From assembly GCF_040954835.1 (NCBI RefSeq), contig NC_090697.1:16298001-16362000 (forward strand): DNA of 64,000 nt, in the 5' to 3' direction. Position numbers and translations under genes: made by a program. Positions 34,801-47,484 of the stretch are shown one piece after another. How positions within the stretch are numbered: position 1 is the first letter of the stretch; each line of letters begins with the position of its first letter. Below the pieces are notes generated by a model. It did no database searches. It was given only the letters and a program-made list of their open reading frames with translations, and was not told where the DNA came from. Origin of the DNA: Lepisosteus oculatus. Its lineage: Eukaryota > Chordata > Actinopteri > Semionotiformes > Lepisosteidae.

Positions 34801-37800
34801 AATGTGTTGTTGTTTTTTATTTGTTATGCAGGGAGGTGTAGAGGCAAACAATTTTCAGATTATGCATTTTCACTTCTGTATCAAAATATACATTTTGTTT
34901 TTATTCAAATCAATTTTAAGTTGTACTTGTTTTATTTATTGTTCAGACTTATCTGTTCATCATTACTCTTAAGATTGCATTCCACTTTATACTAAATCAC
35001 AAAAGTCTAACTATAAACAAATGTATACAATTCTAAATCATGAATTCATTCAATTGATCTCTTTATTATTTTGTCCTTTCTGCCTCCTTTAGTGTTTGCC
35101 TCACATAAATACATTTTACTTACACTTAAATAACTCTCAGTAGTACTCTTTGTGGAGCAATCATATTGTAAGAGTTTAAAATCAAAACCATTCCAAATAG
35201 AAAAAATGATCATGGGACAGTATACCATTATACACTGTCAAATACTTACTGGAAATACCTGAAAATACAACAATACTAGCATCAGTTTTAAGATATTTTT
35301 ATTGACTTGTAAGTGTCAGATTAGTAAATACAAAACTTCAATATTATTTATTTTCAACATTTGAAACAAATAGACCATAAGTAAATAAAAAGTTGCTATG
35401 AAGATGACAGCTATATCTTTTAGTAGAGATAATTCAGTTCAAAGATTCATCATTCACTTTTGGTGTTAATTAGCATTCTGATATGAAATAATTTATATTT
35501 AACTTTTAAAATATTAAAATGCAATATCAAATATTAAAAAAGTGTAATTCCACTATGACAAAAAGGTTTTCTACAGACTGTTTTTCAATACAAAATAAAT
35601 ATAATTTTGACTTAATACTTTACATTTAGCACACTGAACATAAATTAGCTCTTAAAAGCTATCATTATGATTATGTTGAAAATTCTGTAAAATTACAAAA
35701 AAGCAGGATTCAATGATAATTGTTAACACTTGATAACACTGTAAAGTTCATTGAAATAAGAAAGCTTTTTCACTGAAAATAATATATAAAAGATTTTACA
35801 GATACACTACAGATAATCACAACATAGCTATAAGATACCTTTGTTATTTTGGGACATAAAACATTTTCTATTTTTTTAGAATAGTTTTACATGTGGACAT
35901 TTTTCCTTTTTTACCACGTGGTTACACAGCATACCTGTACACACTGGTTTTCAAAGAAAAAATGGTGGATATTTAAATTTACAAGCTAACAATTAATTGG
36001 CATTCACAAATGTTTAAGAAAGAGGGCTTAAGATTATGTTTTAAAGAAACTGAGAAATAATATCACATAAGGCACTTTTAATTACACCTTTTGAAGTCTT
36101 GTAGAATTCAGTCAGACTTTGATCCTTTGTGTTTAAGAAAGCCAGCAGGTGGCACATCTGTTGCACTTAAAGCATGTATTTAGGCTAAGGAATGTTTCAC
36201 AGGTGAAATTTTGTTAGTCAAAAAGTTCCATGCTGAAAATTAGAAAGAAAAAAACAATTCAGCTGTTGAGCCTCATTTAGCCAGACCGAGAGTCTCTACA
36301 CTCTCTTGACCAGAATACTGTGGACTCAGACTCCACTACACCGCCTCCCATAAATACCGGGTGTATAAACAGGTATCTTAACAAGTTAAGTTAAGTTAAA
36401 ATGAGAATTTACTCCTCACTGATTGATGTAGTTAACAAGATAAATACCCGTTCTAGATACAGAACCCATGCCTGCTTGGGACTGCTGTTCAAAAACCTAA
36501 CTTCCACTCCTCCTTTTATACAATCGTATTTTAATTTAAAAACGTCCACTTTGAAATTTCTTTTTCACTAGCAAATCTGACTGCTGCATGTGGCACCAAT
36601 ATATTACCCCTTTTATATTTTATGTAAATCAACACAAAATTAAATGAGACCAATGAAAAATCAGTAGCACAAGCATTTGCCAGCATCTAAGCTACTATGG
36701 ATTGTTCGTGTAGTGATTTGAACACTTCATCATTTGTTCAAAAGTGCAGCCAAAGCTTAAATTCGTCTTGTGAATCAAAGTCAAATATCAAATAATACAA
36801 ATAGTCATTTTTTAGCACTTCTAAGGTACACATACTTTAGGCAAACTCTTGAAAATGTTTAATTTCGCACTTGTTTCCACAGAAATAACCTAATATCCTG
36901 CTTTTCTTTTATTGTGTTGTGAGAGGAAGATATTGATGTGTCGTGTTTATTCATGTAGAACAGCCAGAATACTGAAAGCAAAAGTAGTCCATTCTTATAT
37001 CATTCCCCCCTTTCTCTTCAGTCGTTATTTTCCACATTGAATTCCCTCACCCTGTCTCCTAGGCTTCAGCTTGCATCACTCAAACCTCTTCCACTTCGTT
37101 CTTCTTGTCTCACACATTCACATGCTCCTGTCTTCTGCTCGAACTTGCCTTTCCCTTCTTTCTACCCCACTGAGACATACTAGACAGTATTACAGACTAG
37201 CAATATTCTGAGAATTAACATGACTTGTGGTTTCTACAATCACAAAATCAGATTTGAAAGTGACTGTCACAATTGTTCTCCAGACTGTAACCTGAGGTAT
37301 TGTGCAGTTTACAGTCTTCAGCACTTAAATACTGACATTTGGTTTTTAGTACATTGTGAAAATGGTATAATATTTCAACTATTACAGCTAATAATTTTCT
37401 AAGTGTTTTATAAAACACATTTTTTAAAAGTTGTTGAATGTAGAATGTCTAAGATATTTATAAAGCATTATACTGCCATATTAAATATTACAGAACACTT
37501 TATACTCCTTCAATTCATTATAATGAATCACGTTTATTCTATAAATGTGATTCATTTTGGTTCAAGTGTGATAAAAAGCTTTTCATGATGAACAATGTAA
37601 ATATATTGTTTTTGTTTTCTGCTTTTGTATACAAATATATACATTTTTTATTAAGATTTAGAGCAGCTTACACCAATAGATAAAGTTCATTACCATTGTG
37701 TCCCCTCCTTTTCTTGAGGCAGCATAAGCAGAAGTTAAGGAAAGTACTAAAATACTGTAAGAAAAGCACCTCAGGTAATATTAAGATGTTTCATGTGTTC

Positions 37801-37948
37801 ATCATTAATAACTTGTGTTCAAGTTTTCTGAATTTTCTTCAAAATCATTATCTGTCTCAATTGGCTTCTGATTATGGTGCCATGCAGACAACTAGAATAC
37901 GAGGAGTTGATGTCCCGGTCAGCCATGGATGTGGATTCGTCGCCATTA
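34801..37948 (-). other. 3' region of the C1orf115 homologue
   Basis: Sequence downstream of the stop codon on the minus strand. Minus-strand AATAAA signals lie near 37650 and near 35295. If the 3' untranslated region runs to the second it would be about 2.6 kb. No other exon seen. Confidence 0.4.
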
Positions 37949-40900
37949 TCAGCTTCTTGACCTTGCTCCATGTGTGTCTGGGAAAAGAGCAGTTGCCACT
38001 GTCATAGGCGAAGAGTAGCCTGCTGCAAACTCCTGAAGTCCAATCACAAGACACCGCCATCCAAACCGAAGGGCCTTGCCCACATTCTGCAAAAACAATT
38101 GGGACATTGGGTTTGAATCCCACATAAAGAAATGTCATTAGGTGTAGAAGTTATTAATACAGTACAGAAGATAAATAACAAAGGACGAAGTATTTCTTTA
38201 AAGATGTCTAAATAACAGCAGTTTCATTTTTGACATACAGTAAACCACGCTTTGCAGCTCAAAGAGCAAGTGCTCTTTCTCATGCTATGAGAAAAGCTGC
38301 AAACTTTCCATCCAGACAAGAATTTATCATTTAATTCAATACAGAGACATAATTTAGTACATAGGTCACATCATAGTTCCAGCTGGTTTCATCCTGCTAC
38401 AGACTATTATTATAGATTTTTTAGATTTTTGTTCATTTTTTATTATATTGTATATTTTACTATATATAAATAATAATTTATATCGGGCGGAGTGGTGACT
38501 CTGTGGCTAGGGATCTGCGCCTGTGGCTGGAAATTTGCTGGTTCAAATCCCGCAGCTGGCAGAGAAATCCTACTCTGTTGGGCCCCTGAGCAGGGCCCTT
38601 ACCCCCAGCTGCTCCAGGGTGCTGTACAATGGCTGACCCTGCGCTCTGACCTCAAGCTTCTCTCCCGGTCTGTGTCTCATAGAGAGCAAGCTGGGGTATG
38701 CGAAAAGACAAATTCCTAATGCAAGAAATTGTATAGGGTAATAAAGCAACATCATCATTATTATTCACATTACATTATTTGTGATAATCCAAAGCAATTA
38801 AAAAAAAACTCACTCAAAAACAAATTTAAATTAAGATTAAAGTCTCGGTTAGATCTGTATTATAAACATAATTAGAAATAAAAAAATCAAGATGCAAAAA
38901 AGCAAGTTCAGCTGGAGCTAAATAGATTTTTGTTAAGAGACATCTTTGTGTCGAGTGATTCACAGGATTGTACGGTTATGCTCGCCCTGCCCTCACTGTT
39001 CTCCAGTGGGGCGTGTCGCAGTTTCTGTAGTCTGCGGCCATGCCCAGCTCGCCTGGAGACAGCTGATGCAGATCACCTGACAGGACAGCAGGTCCTCTGA
39101 GGGTTTTAAATCCCTCCACTGTTTCTCCTCGCCGACTCAGCATTGCCATTGTTCACTCCACTCCTGAGCCACCTGCCAGCGCCTGCGAGCGCCTCTCATT
39201 CCTGGTCTCCAGGGCCCTTGGACTCCTCCTGCGAGCTCTGCCCATGGCTGTGCTTTCCAATAACTTCACCAGGCTGCTGAGTGTGGACCAGAAGTCGGGA
39301 CCCTACACCAGACCCGGATCCCAACAAACAACTCCCTTGGCTCAGTCACCAGCGCGTCTCCCTATTCCGCCCCGGCCTGGTCTCAGGAGAGGACCACCTG
39401 ACGAGCACGCGCCTCTTTCGGTCCAGAGACTGAGGCGCCTTGAGCATGACTGTGCCGTCTGGGAGTATCCTGATCCTGCCTGGCTTCAGCGCCAGACCCC
39501 TCAGGCCTGGACTGCTCCTCGGAAGCAAGCACAGCTCTGGGCATTGACGGCTCATCCCCTCCTTCACTAGTTTGGCCCTGCACTTTCCCTTCCTGCACCA
39601 CAGCCTGCCAGTCCACCTGACCGCACGCCAGGCGACTCCAGAGGGCCGTCCTCCTTTCCTGCGTGGCCTCCATTTTCCCGGGAGTGCAGCTGCAGGAATC
39701 CGCTCCGAACTGGAAGAGAGAGGGACCCCAGTGGCCCTTGCTCCCAGACTCCAGTCGGTGCACTTTGGTGAACAAGTTCGCTTCAGGCTGGTGCTGCGCT
39801 GTTCCAGACACTCCTGCGCCCGAGGCGCCATGAGCCGGCTACTCCCCCTGGTCGGTCGCGCCTTCGCTCTTGGGTCTGTAACACCTACAGTGCCACCTCA
39901 ATTCCTGGGGGGTGGGGTTGGGAGTTGGTCATGACATGTACGCTGTGATAAATTACAGAACTCATTTTCCCCCATACAACCATAGCTGTCAGGTGCCCTG
40001 AAGGCCAGGTGATGCAGGCTTACAGTGTTAATTTCTTTTTGTGGCAAACTCATATTGTCACCAGGAAGCCCTTCAATGTAGTAGATCTTCTTCCTTCATT
40101 GAGAAGAGACTGCAGGGAGCCAAGGACTGCTACAGAGACAGGGCAGGAGATCAAGTTCCAGTCCCAGGATATGTAGCAAATGAGAAGAGTCCTCACTTTC
40201 AGGAATACCAGTGCCTATTGAGGGTTTGTGTGTGCTGTAGAGGGTGTGAACCACACCTATCCGAAGTTAATTCTTTCTTAACTCCCTTTAGAACAGAAAT
40301 ATTTGATTTGAAACAGCCTATATACGTTTTAAAAAATCAAATACATAACTCAAAGTCCTTTAAAAGTGTTTCCAGGTTTTTCTTTGGTCTTTAGGTTCTT
40401 AAGGCGCAGGCTAATACGGTGTATTTTCCACGGACTGACTTCTTGCGTCTCGGCTTCCAGAAAGATATCAAAAGTATTTCTGGTTTTCTGAACCATTTAC
40501 CTCAAACCCCAGCTATGGCCATTGTTCAGTGCTTTCATGTCCTCCACTAAAGAAAATAAGCAAATCTGTACAGACAATCGTGTTACTATTCTCGTTATTT
40601 GTGTACAGTTAACTCTGAAAAGGCACTTCCACTTCTTTTCCCTGGGGGGGTTCCACAGCAGTGCACTGCTGGTGTCCTTCCCAGCTCAGGAACGGCCCAG
40701 CGAAAACAAGCATTTCCTCTCTTCTTCGTGTGCCCCTTCCCTGGAACCTTGCTTGCATCTTGTTCACTGTGACAGTGTTCTTTGAGCCCGTCTTTATTCA
40801 TGCAGCACATTGAGCTGCATTTCCTCCATGACTACTTGGAACTGGTCATAGATGTAACACTGGTTGGCCAGATTTTCTCACACACTTCCTTACTTTGCAT

Positions 40901-43900
40901 CTGCAGTGGCTTCTGGTCATGGACTTTCAAGGGCAAAAATCAGTCGATCGCATTCAAGAACATAATCAGCCTCCAGAGTCCACTCCTCCGCCCACTTGGA
41001 AAACAGAGGTTTAAAACTGCCGCAAACACCCAGAGACGGGTCCCCCTGCAGGGAAATGGGGATGGATCACGCAGTCAAACTGCACCTTGGAAGGAAGAAG
41101 TCTGGTGGCAGCTTGGGAGAGACCCGACAGTGAGCTGGGAGAAAAGTGCAGATGCACTGGTGTGGTGGGACTGTACTGTATGTGGGTGTAGCAGAGCTAG
41201 TTCAGATACAGTGACATCATCACCCTCACTGCGGGTAGCAGGGACCTCAGCTGCCTGGGCTGGAGGAGTTCTCCTTTAGCTCGTGCAGCTGGTTCCCTGT
41301 TGCATTATGCCGGAGATCCGGGTTCGTGCCACAGGTGCTGCGGGACAGAACGAGACTGCGCGGAGAATGCAACGAGACTGCGCGGAACCGCGATGGTCAC
41401 ATAGGCAGAAAGGCACCGAGCAGCTGTACAGTCAGAAGGCTGTAATCACCACTGGCAGAGCCCATCATGAGTGTCTAGTTTCAGGCTGAGGAGCCCACAT
41501 GAAACCACATGAGAAAAAATAATATAGAAATTATAGTCGAAAGTATTTCTTAACACAACAAAGGGAAGAAGATCTTTGCTCTCCTTTACAGTATGTGCAA
41601 TAATTTTGCGATGTTGTTCTTTTGTCTTTACAATAATGCATGTTCTATGTATTATTTTGACAAAATAGCATGAGAAAGAGCACTTGCTCTTTGAGCTGCA
41701 ATGCATGGCTTACGTCAAAAATGAAACTACTGTTATTTAAACATCTTTAAAGAAATACTTCTTCCTTTGTTATTTATCTTTTGTACTGTATTAATAACTT
41801 CTACACCTAATGACTTTCAGTATGAGCTTGACTTAAAGGTTAGGATAGGACCTAACAAACAGTAAATACAGGCTAAAAGTGAGAACATACTGTACTAACA
41901 GAGGTTTTTCAACTTATAGAGGACATCTACCTTATAGCAAAAGTGGATTTTTAAATATGGAGCATCAGGGTAACAGGTAGCACATTACATCTGTGATTTA
42001 GATCTTTGTCATGCAATAAACTATATAAAATAGGAAAGATATCAACCTTTGATACTTTTTATTTGATAGACAATGATTTATGTGTTAACCAACTGATTTG
42101 ATGACATGGCAGGAGGGCACAGAGTAACTGGGAGTAATTCCAAAGTTCCAAAGTCTACTGAAACTGATAAAGCTAATGAATCATCACTGTCTAAAATAAC
42201 TATTTAACTTGGTAAGTTGGACTTTTTTGTAGAGTGTTCTTGTATAATTTGGTCCCGATTTCACTATCCATGCGATTTACTACCTATAAGTCATATTGAC
42301 CTTTTTTTGTCCATTTCAAAGCCAGATGAAATGTCACTGCAAAGATTCCTAAAGTCAATAAACATAAAACAGTCTGTCTGAGCTGCTAATCTCCAAAACA
42401 AACTTTGTAATATAGCTGTAAACAAGAGGAATAGCAAATATTTATCTTTCAGCAGAACAGGACAAGACTATCCATTATTTAGTAACAGACTAAAGTATAA
42501 CCAGTATTCAGAACTGTAGCAGCCATTTCATCTGACTGCTCACTGGAAGGAGTTAATACAGACTGCCAACTAACAAGGAAAAACATAATTGTGTGAAGCA
42601 AAATATAAACCACAAAAATGTTTCCTTTAACTCAGCAATGAAGACAAACATGTTTTTTCAGATGCTAAGCCCGTTTGTCAATAGAAATTCCTCTACAATC
42701 GGCATCTTACCGGTAACAATACACTTCACTGGCCTGACAAGGGAAGTCAGGAGTCACGGAGTCATGTTTGCTGCTTAATACTTTATTATAGGTCGACAAC
42801 GTTTTGGTGACAGATCATAGTTTAGAGATGTTTTACTGTTTTCAGTTGGAGGTAGTGAATACAGACCATGGGTGGAGATCCTATTTTTAAATTGATTTTG
42901 GTCATTCTCAGTGACTGGAAACCTTTAACAGTCCTGCTAGTTAGCAACCTTCTAGCCATCCATTATCAGAAAGTTCTGTAGCCAGGCCAGGGTTACTACA
43001 GTTTAGCAATCATCTTTCCAAATCAATACACCAAAAACAGCACTTCACATTAACTTCTGCCTGTTACAGTAGTTACTGTATATTGTTTCCTTTTTGGCTA
43101 AGGTTCCGCACCTGTGGCTGGAAGGTTGCCGGTTCGTATTCCACGGCCGGAAGAGGAATCCTACTCCGTTGGGCCCCTGAGCAAGGCCCTTAACCCCAGC
43201 TGCTCCAGGGGTGCTGTATAAATGGCTGACCCTGCGCTCTGACCCCAAGCTTCTCTCCCTGTGTGTGTCTCATGGAGAGCAAGTTGGGGTATGCAAAAAG
43301 ACAAATTCCTAATACAAGAAATTGTATATGGCCAATAAAGTGATCTTATCTTATGGAACAGATGATATTGAATATATGTATCGTGTTGAAAATATAAATA
43401 TAAAATCTCAACTTTAGATATAATGTTGTCTCCTCTTTCACAGTATATTTAGAAAACATTAAGATGGTAGAGAATTCAAAGCTCTAATGGAGAAAGCCTG
43501 GAAAGTAATCTCCTCTAATCCCTCTGGCAATCCAAGCCATGTCACCTGATAACAAATATGCACATACTTTGAAGGATGAAAAAATCATATTTATGAGCTG
43601 AAAGTAACTAGTGAGGAAAATGTGCCAGCTGAAATTATAGAGAATACCAGCAATTCTAAGATTGATTTAAGTTTATGATCTTAAGTATTCTTCTTATTGC
43701 TTAAAACAACTAATTTAATAGTAATAAATAGGTTTAGATTGGTTTTGCAATACTGAATATATATCTTACAGAGTAACAACGTACATTTAACAGCCCATGA
43801 TTATGAAACTTTAAAGATTTCAAAGGCTTTAACAATTTTAATGGTAACATATTATAAATTGGATTATCTATCATTTTATCTATTTGATCTCTTATATGCT

Positions 43901-46445
43901 GTTTACTAGAGTTGACTAATTTTTGAGCATGTGCACAGACTGGTTTCCTTGATTTGGCTTTGCGAAGTATAAAAGTGTTTTTTTTTACCATCATTTTGTA
44001 ATTGTGTTTGTTTTTTTGTAAAGAGTATATTAGCATGAATGAGACAGTAATGATATTTCTGTGACTGAAGAGGGAACTTTCTATTATTCCCCTCTCTTAT
44101 TACTACATAATATTGCTTCATACACAGGTAAACTGATGAACAATGAAAAATGGTAGGAAAGCAACGGTACTCTCATTATTTTAATCTGGATATTTACTTC
44201 ATACCTGAAGTTATTACAACCTGACACTACATTGGAGACAGAAACAACCTAAGATGTTTCTCCCTTGATATGTACAGTATACAAAAGTCCAGTGCATACC
44301 CCAATGAAGGTTACAAGCAACAGAATTAAATGTAATTTTAAATACTACAATTCTCTCAGTAATTCTCATGTAATTTGTATAATTTTGCAGATAAGCAAAT
44401 AAAACTCCCAATGCACACCAGTTACATCTTTTTCAGGTTTCATGAACCAGAGAAAGAACTGACGGCATGCATTTGAATAGGACCCACAGCCAAAATGATG
44501 AACAGAAATACCTGTTCCTCTGTCCCTCACATACTACCGCAACTTGTTAACCTCTTGAGAGAAAGCATTCCCTGTTCTGTTGCATTTGGCTGCTGCTCTG
44601 TTGCTGAAGCCTAACAGTTTTCCATCTAATACAAAAATCCTCAAATTCTTCAAGCTAGCCCCATACCAATGCACATGACTTTAGGGTACCTTAATTAGTT
44701 TGTTTTCTACTACATGAGCATGTGAATAACATAATTACATCAGTATGCTTAAGCTGCACATAAAGCACAGTATATTAGCCTGTAAATATTTTTTCTGGCT
44801 GCATTACTGGTGTTTGTAAATTGACAAATGATTCTTTTAGAAAATGTTCAATTTCATCTCACATTTTTAATTCCTACATCAAACCTTTGATCTAAAGTCC
44901 ACAAATTCATAATGAATTTCAATGAATGCCACAAGACCTGAAAACATTTTGCAAGGATGAGCTGGATATAGCCCACATAGGTTCAATGAGATTCGTGCCT
45001 GGTGTCTGTCCAGAAAAGTGAAGAGTTTGCTACCTTAGACCTCTTTCATTCTTGGTCTTTAATATGGCATACAAACAGGGACAGCTTCATCCAAAAACCA
45101 TAGCCTTTAGAAGATCATTATTGCTTAAAATATCAGATGTTTTAATGGTTAATCACACTTCACCCCCAAAAGTCAAAGAATCACAAGTCTGGACAACTCT
45201 TCATAACTGGACATCTTTGAGCACTTTTTGCCTGCTGTGTCAGCCAAGCCTGCTACAGATTTATTTTATTATTATTTTATTTTTTATTTCTGGTGTTCTA
45301 TAAAGAATTGAGTAACAGTATTGTGACAGCAAAAAAAGTGATATTCGGAATAAACGGCTGTTTTTTTTTCCCCAAACTGTTTTCAAGGGGTCTCTGTAAA
45401 AGGTCTGTTAAGAACTGGGTTTTAAGGAGTGATTGCTATGGTAATTAAATGGAATTCAGGAAGGGTCAACGTGCACAGGTCTTTCCATCAAAAAATGTAA
45501 TCGTATATTCAGTTAGGTCTGTTTAGTTCATTCATGCTTTTACATTAAAGATACAATAGTCCACCTACCTATCCATCCATTTTCTAACTGCTTTTTTAAA
45601 ATTCAGGCTCAAGCAGGAGCCAGAGTCTATCGCAGCAAGCGTGGCGGGATACACCCTGGATGGGATACCAGGCCATCGCTGGGTGGGCAGACAGACACAA
45701 ACACAGACACTAACACGCAGCAGAGTGGACTGAGGAAGAAAGAAAAGCAGGAGGAAACCCATGTAAACACTGGGAGAACATCCAAACTTCACACAGACGG
45801 CACTCCTGGTCTAGAATTGAATCCAGCGCTCCAGCACAGAGGGCAGCATCTCCATGCCACCCACCTTTTAAGACAGTGATCTACTGTACATAAAAGTACT
45901 GTACATAAAAGTAATCTCAATAAAAAGACATTCACAGTTCCATTTTCCAACACATTGGTCTTCCTTTTCTTATTTTACATGCTTACGTTATTTAAGAAAA
46001 GTGTACTGTAAATAACCCCAAATCCTTTCTTCATCATCATCATCATTGCACATACCACATAGCACATACTGTAGCACAATCAATAATGGCACCGGTAGTA
46101 ACTTGCTTTTTACACACATTTTTTTTTAATTACCTTTCTGTACTTCTTGTACTTCTGTTTCTTTTGCTGTTTCTTTTCCTCTTTAGCTCGTCCTGTCGTC
46201 TCGTCGTCTTCTACCAAAGGCTCGTACTTGTCCGGTAAGAAGGCGAAGTGAACCTGTCTGGAAGAGCGCTTGTCTCCTTGACTAGTGCTGGAGCCTCCGC
46301 TTCCTTCTGAAGCGGCAGCCTGCGGGGAGTCCGACTGCCGCTTGCGCCACTTTTTCACTTTTCTCGTGTTCGGAGATTCAACAAACTGCTCTTCGATATT
46401 CTCGACGATTTTTGCTCTGTCATCCCGAAGTGTTTTTTGTTTCAT
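37949..46445 (-). CDS. C1orf115: C1orf115 (RDD1) homologue, complete, two exons
   Basis: Exon 1 is 46445-46134 (104 codons, donor GTAATT) and exon 2 is 38086-37949 (45 codons plus TGA, acceptor TTTTTGCAG), joined in phase 0 across an 8 kb intron. The 149-residue product is close to the human length of 142. Exon 1 has a Ser/Gly-rich stretch (about 37-60), then RQVHFAFLPDKYEPL (about 63-77), the hallmark block of this family, followed by acidic and Lys-rich runs. Exon 2 starts NVGKALRFGWRCLVIGLQEF and continues AAGYSSPMTVATALF, the conserved amphipathic or membrane-associated C-terminus. The human protein (Required for drug-induced death 1) has been linked to drug efflux. The tail after the conserved block (PDTHGARSRS) differs from human. 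It could be a second vertebrate paralogue rather than the strict orthologue. The intron carries inverted repeats, two SINEs and a GC-rich LTR-like block. Confidence 0.9.
38134..38288 (+). repeat. Left arm of a 150 bp inverted repeat
   Basis: From GTCATTAGGTGTAGAAGTT to CTCTTTCTCATGCTAT. It is about 95% identical, in reverse complement, to 41665-41814. It begins 47 bp from the exon 2 acceptor of the C1orf115 homologue, so it covers the likely branch-point neighbourhood. Confidence 0.9.
38484..38762 (+). repeat. tRNA-derived SINE (family B), full length
   Basis: The head has an A-box-like TGTGGCTAGGGATCTGCGCC and a B-box-like GGTTCAAATCCC (about 38541). The body is GGGCCCCTGAGCAGGGCCCT and CAGCTGCTCCAGGG. 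The tail is AGAGAGCAAGCTGGGGTATG, GACAAATTCCTAATGCAAG and GTAATAAAGC. A second full copy lies at 43095, a reversed copy at 17695 and a tail at 21423. Confidence 0.85.
38969..39883 (+). mobile_element. GC-rich LTR-like block
   Basis: About 0.9 kb of markedly GC-rich sequence in an AT-rich intron, starting TGTACGGTTATGC and ending GTCTGTAACA. It resembles the solo LTR at 20485 in build: a TTTTAAAT promoter-like site about 140 bp in, proline/serine-biased frames and a GTAACA end. I find no flanking duplication (AGGAT against CCTAC), so the borders are uncertain. Frames up to 161 codons on both strands show no known domain. Confidence 0.4.
41277..41345 (+). repeat. tRNA-like SINE head
   Basis: TTTAGCTCGTGCAGCTGG (A-box-like), CCCTGTTGCATTATGCCGG and ATCCGGGTTCGTGCC (B-box-like) resemble the minus-strand head at 53395-53535, so both appear to belong to one family. 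Confidence 0.45.
41665..41814 (-). repeat. Right arm of a 150 bp inverted repeat
   Basis: Reverse complement of 38134-38288, separated from it by 3.4 kb. The similarity stops sharply at both ends, and I see no target-site duplication outside the pair. Confidence 0.9.
43095..43360 (+). repeat. tRNA-derived SINE (family B), full length
   Basis: GCTAAGGTTCCGCACCTGTG, GCCGGTTCGTATTCC (B-box-like), GGGCCCCTGAGCAAGGCCCT, CAGCTGCTCCAGGGG, GAGAGCAAGTTGGGGTATG and TATGGCCAATAAAGTGATC match the copy at 38484 throughout. It is in the C1orf115 intron. A minus-strand open frame at 43045-43248 is SINE sequence. Confidence 0.85.
45572..45860 (-). repeat. L2-like SINE, nearly full length
   Basis: Reverse orientation: CCATCCATTTTCTAACTGC, GGATACACCCTGGATGGG, CATCGCTGGGTGGGCAGAC, GGAGGAAACCCATG and TTGAATCCAGCGCTCC. 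It lies in the C1orf115 intron about 270 bp from exon 1. Confidence 0.75.
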
Positions 46446-47484
46446 CTTTGTTTTAAAACGCCTGTCCTGTTGTCATAGTACACTCGAAACCAGTTGTAGC
46501 GATGTGTTCGTGGGCTAGCAAGTGGAATTGGAGTTAGCACCGGACCTTGGACACAGTAATTAAAGTAACTTGAATAGCTTTACGTAAGACGACTAAGGCT
46601 TTGCAGTTGCACGCAGATAATTAGACCTGACACATTCTTTACAATAGGAAGTGTTTTCTTTGTAACTGTTGGAAATCTGGTATTATTACAAAGACCAATA
46701 GTCTCTTATTTTAAATGTATTGTAAATTTTAAAAAAGTAGGATGAACACAAGGACCGCTCCTCGTTGCAACCATGTGATAAAAAAAACCTGGATATCGAT
46801 CAGGATTTTAGGCTCTTAAAAATAAATGTAAAACAAGTTCATTAATGTATGAAAAATAGATTATTATTATTAAGATTATAATTATCAATTCATCACATAA
46901 ACTATATATTTATATTATATACACTTTTTTTCCCGAAAGAAAGTGACGTTCACTGTGAACTATAAATATATCACGGTTAGTGTGCGTCATGTAAACATTA
47001 TATATGTACAGTATATAATTTTCTGTCTTTAAGTATGTAACAAGTGAACCTCTCCCTGCGTTGATTCGATCTCAGTTGCTCGCGGGTTTGGAGCTACTGA
47101 CCTGATGGCTCACAACTACACTGATGTAACAAGCTTGACCCACTGAGCACTCTTACATTTACATTAAATAATACTAAAGTATATGTGGGGTTCAATTAAC
47201 GGTATTTCTGGCATTGTCAATCACTTATTTTAGCCTTCACTGATCATTGTATTTGGTGTTACCAATTTATAATTAGTATTGTAAATTTGCCACTTAATAC
47301 GGGCTAAGTGTATTGAGAAACAGGTTACACCTAAACACATTAAAAAATCCCTTTATATAGCACACAATTAAAATTGAAATGCATGTTCATGTGAAAACAA
47401 AAAATCCCATTACCAAATCTATATTCTAATGAAGAGATCAGTTTTCACACCCTCCATCAATTCAAGTTAGGTAATCCCCAGGGA
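46446..47484. other. Upstream region of the C1orf115 homologue
   Basis: Must hold the C1orf115 promoter on the minus strand (46446-46650). I see no TATA box or clear factor site. The rest is AT-rich with no gene. Confidence 0.4.

Noticed and set aside
39346..39831. Longest open frame in the window (161 codons, minus)
   Set aside because: No domain, overlapping long frames on both strands, and it sits in a GC-rich LTR-like block where stops are rare.
38134..41814. Autonomous transposon with 150 bp inverted ends
   Set aside because: No transposase between the arms and no target duplication outside; kept only as an inverted repeat pair.
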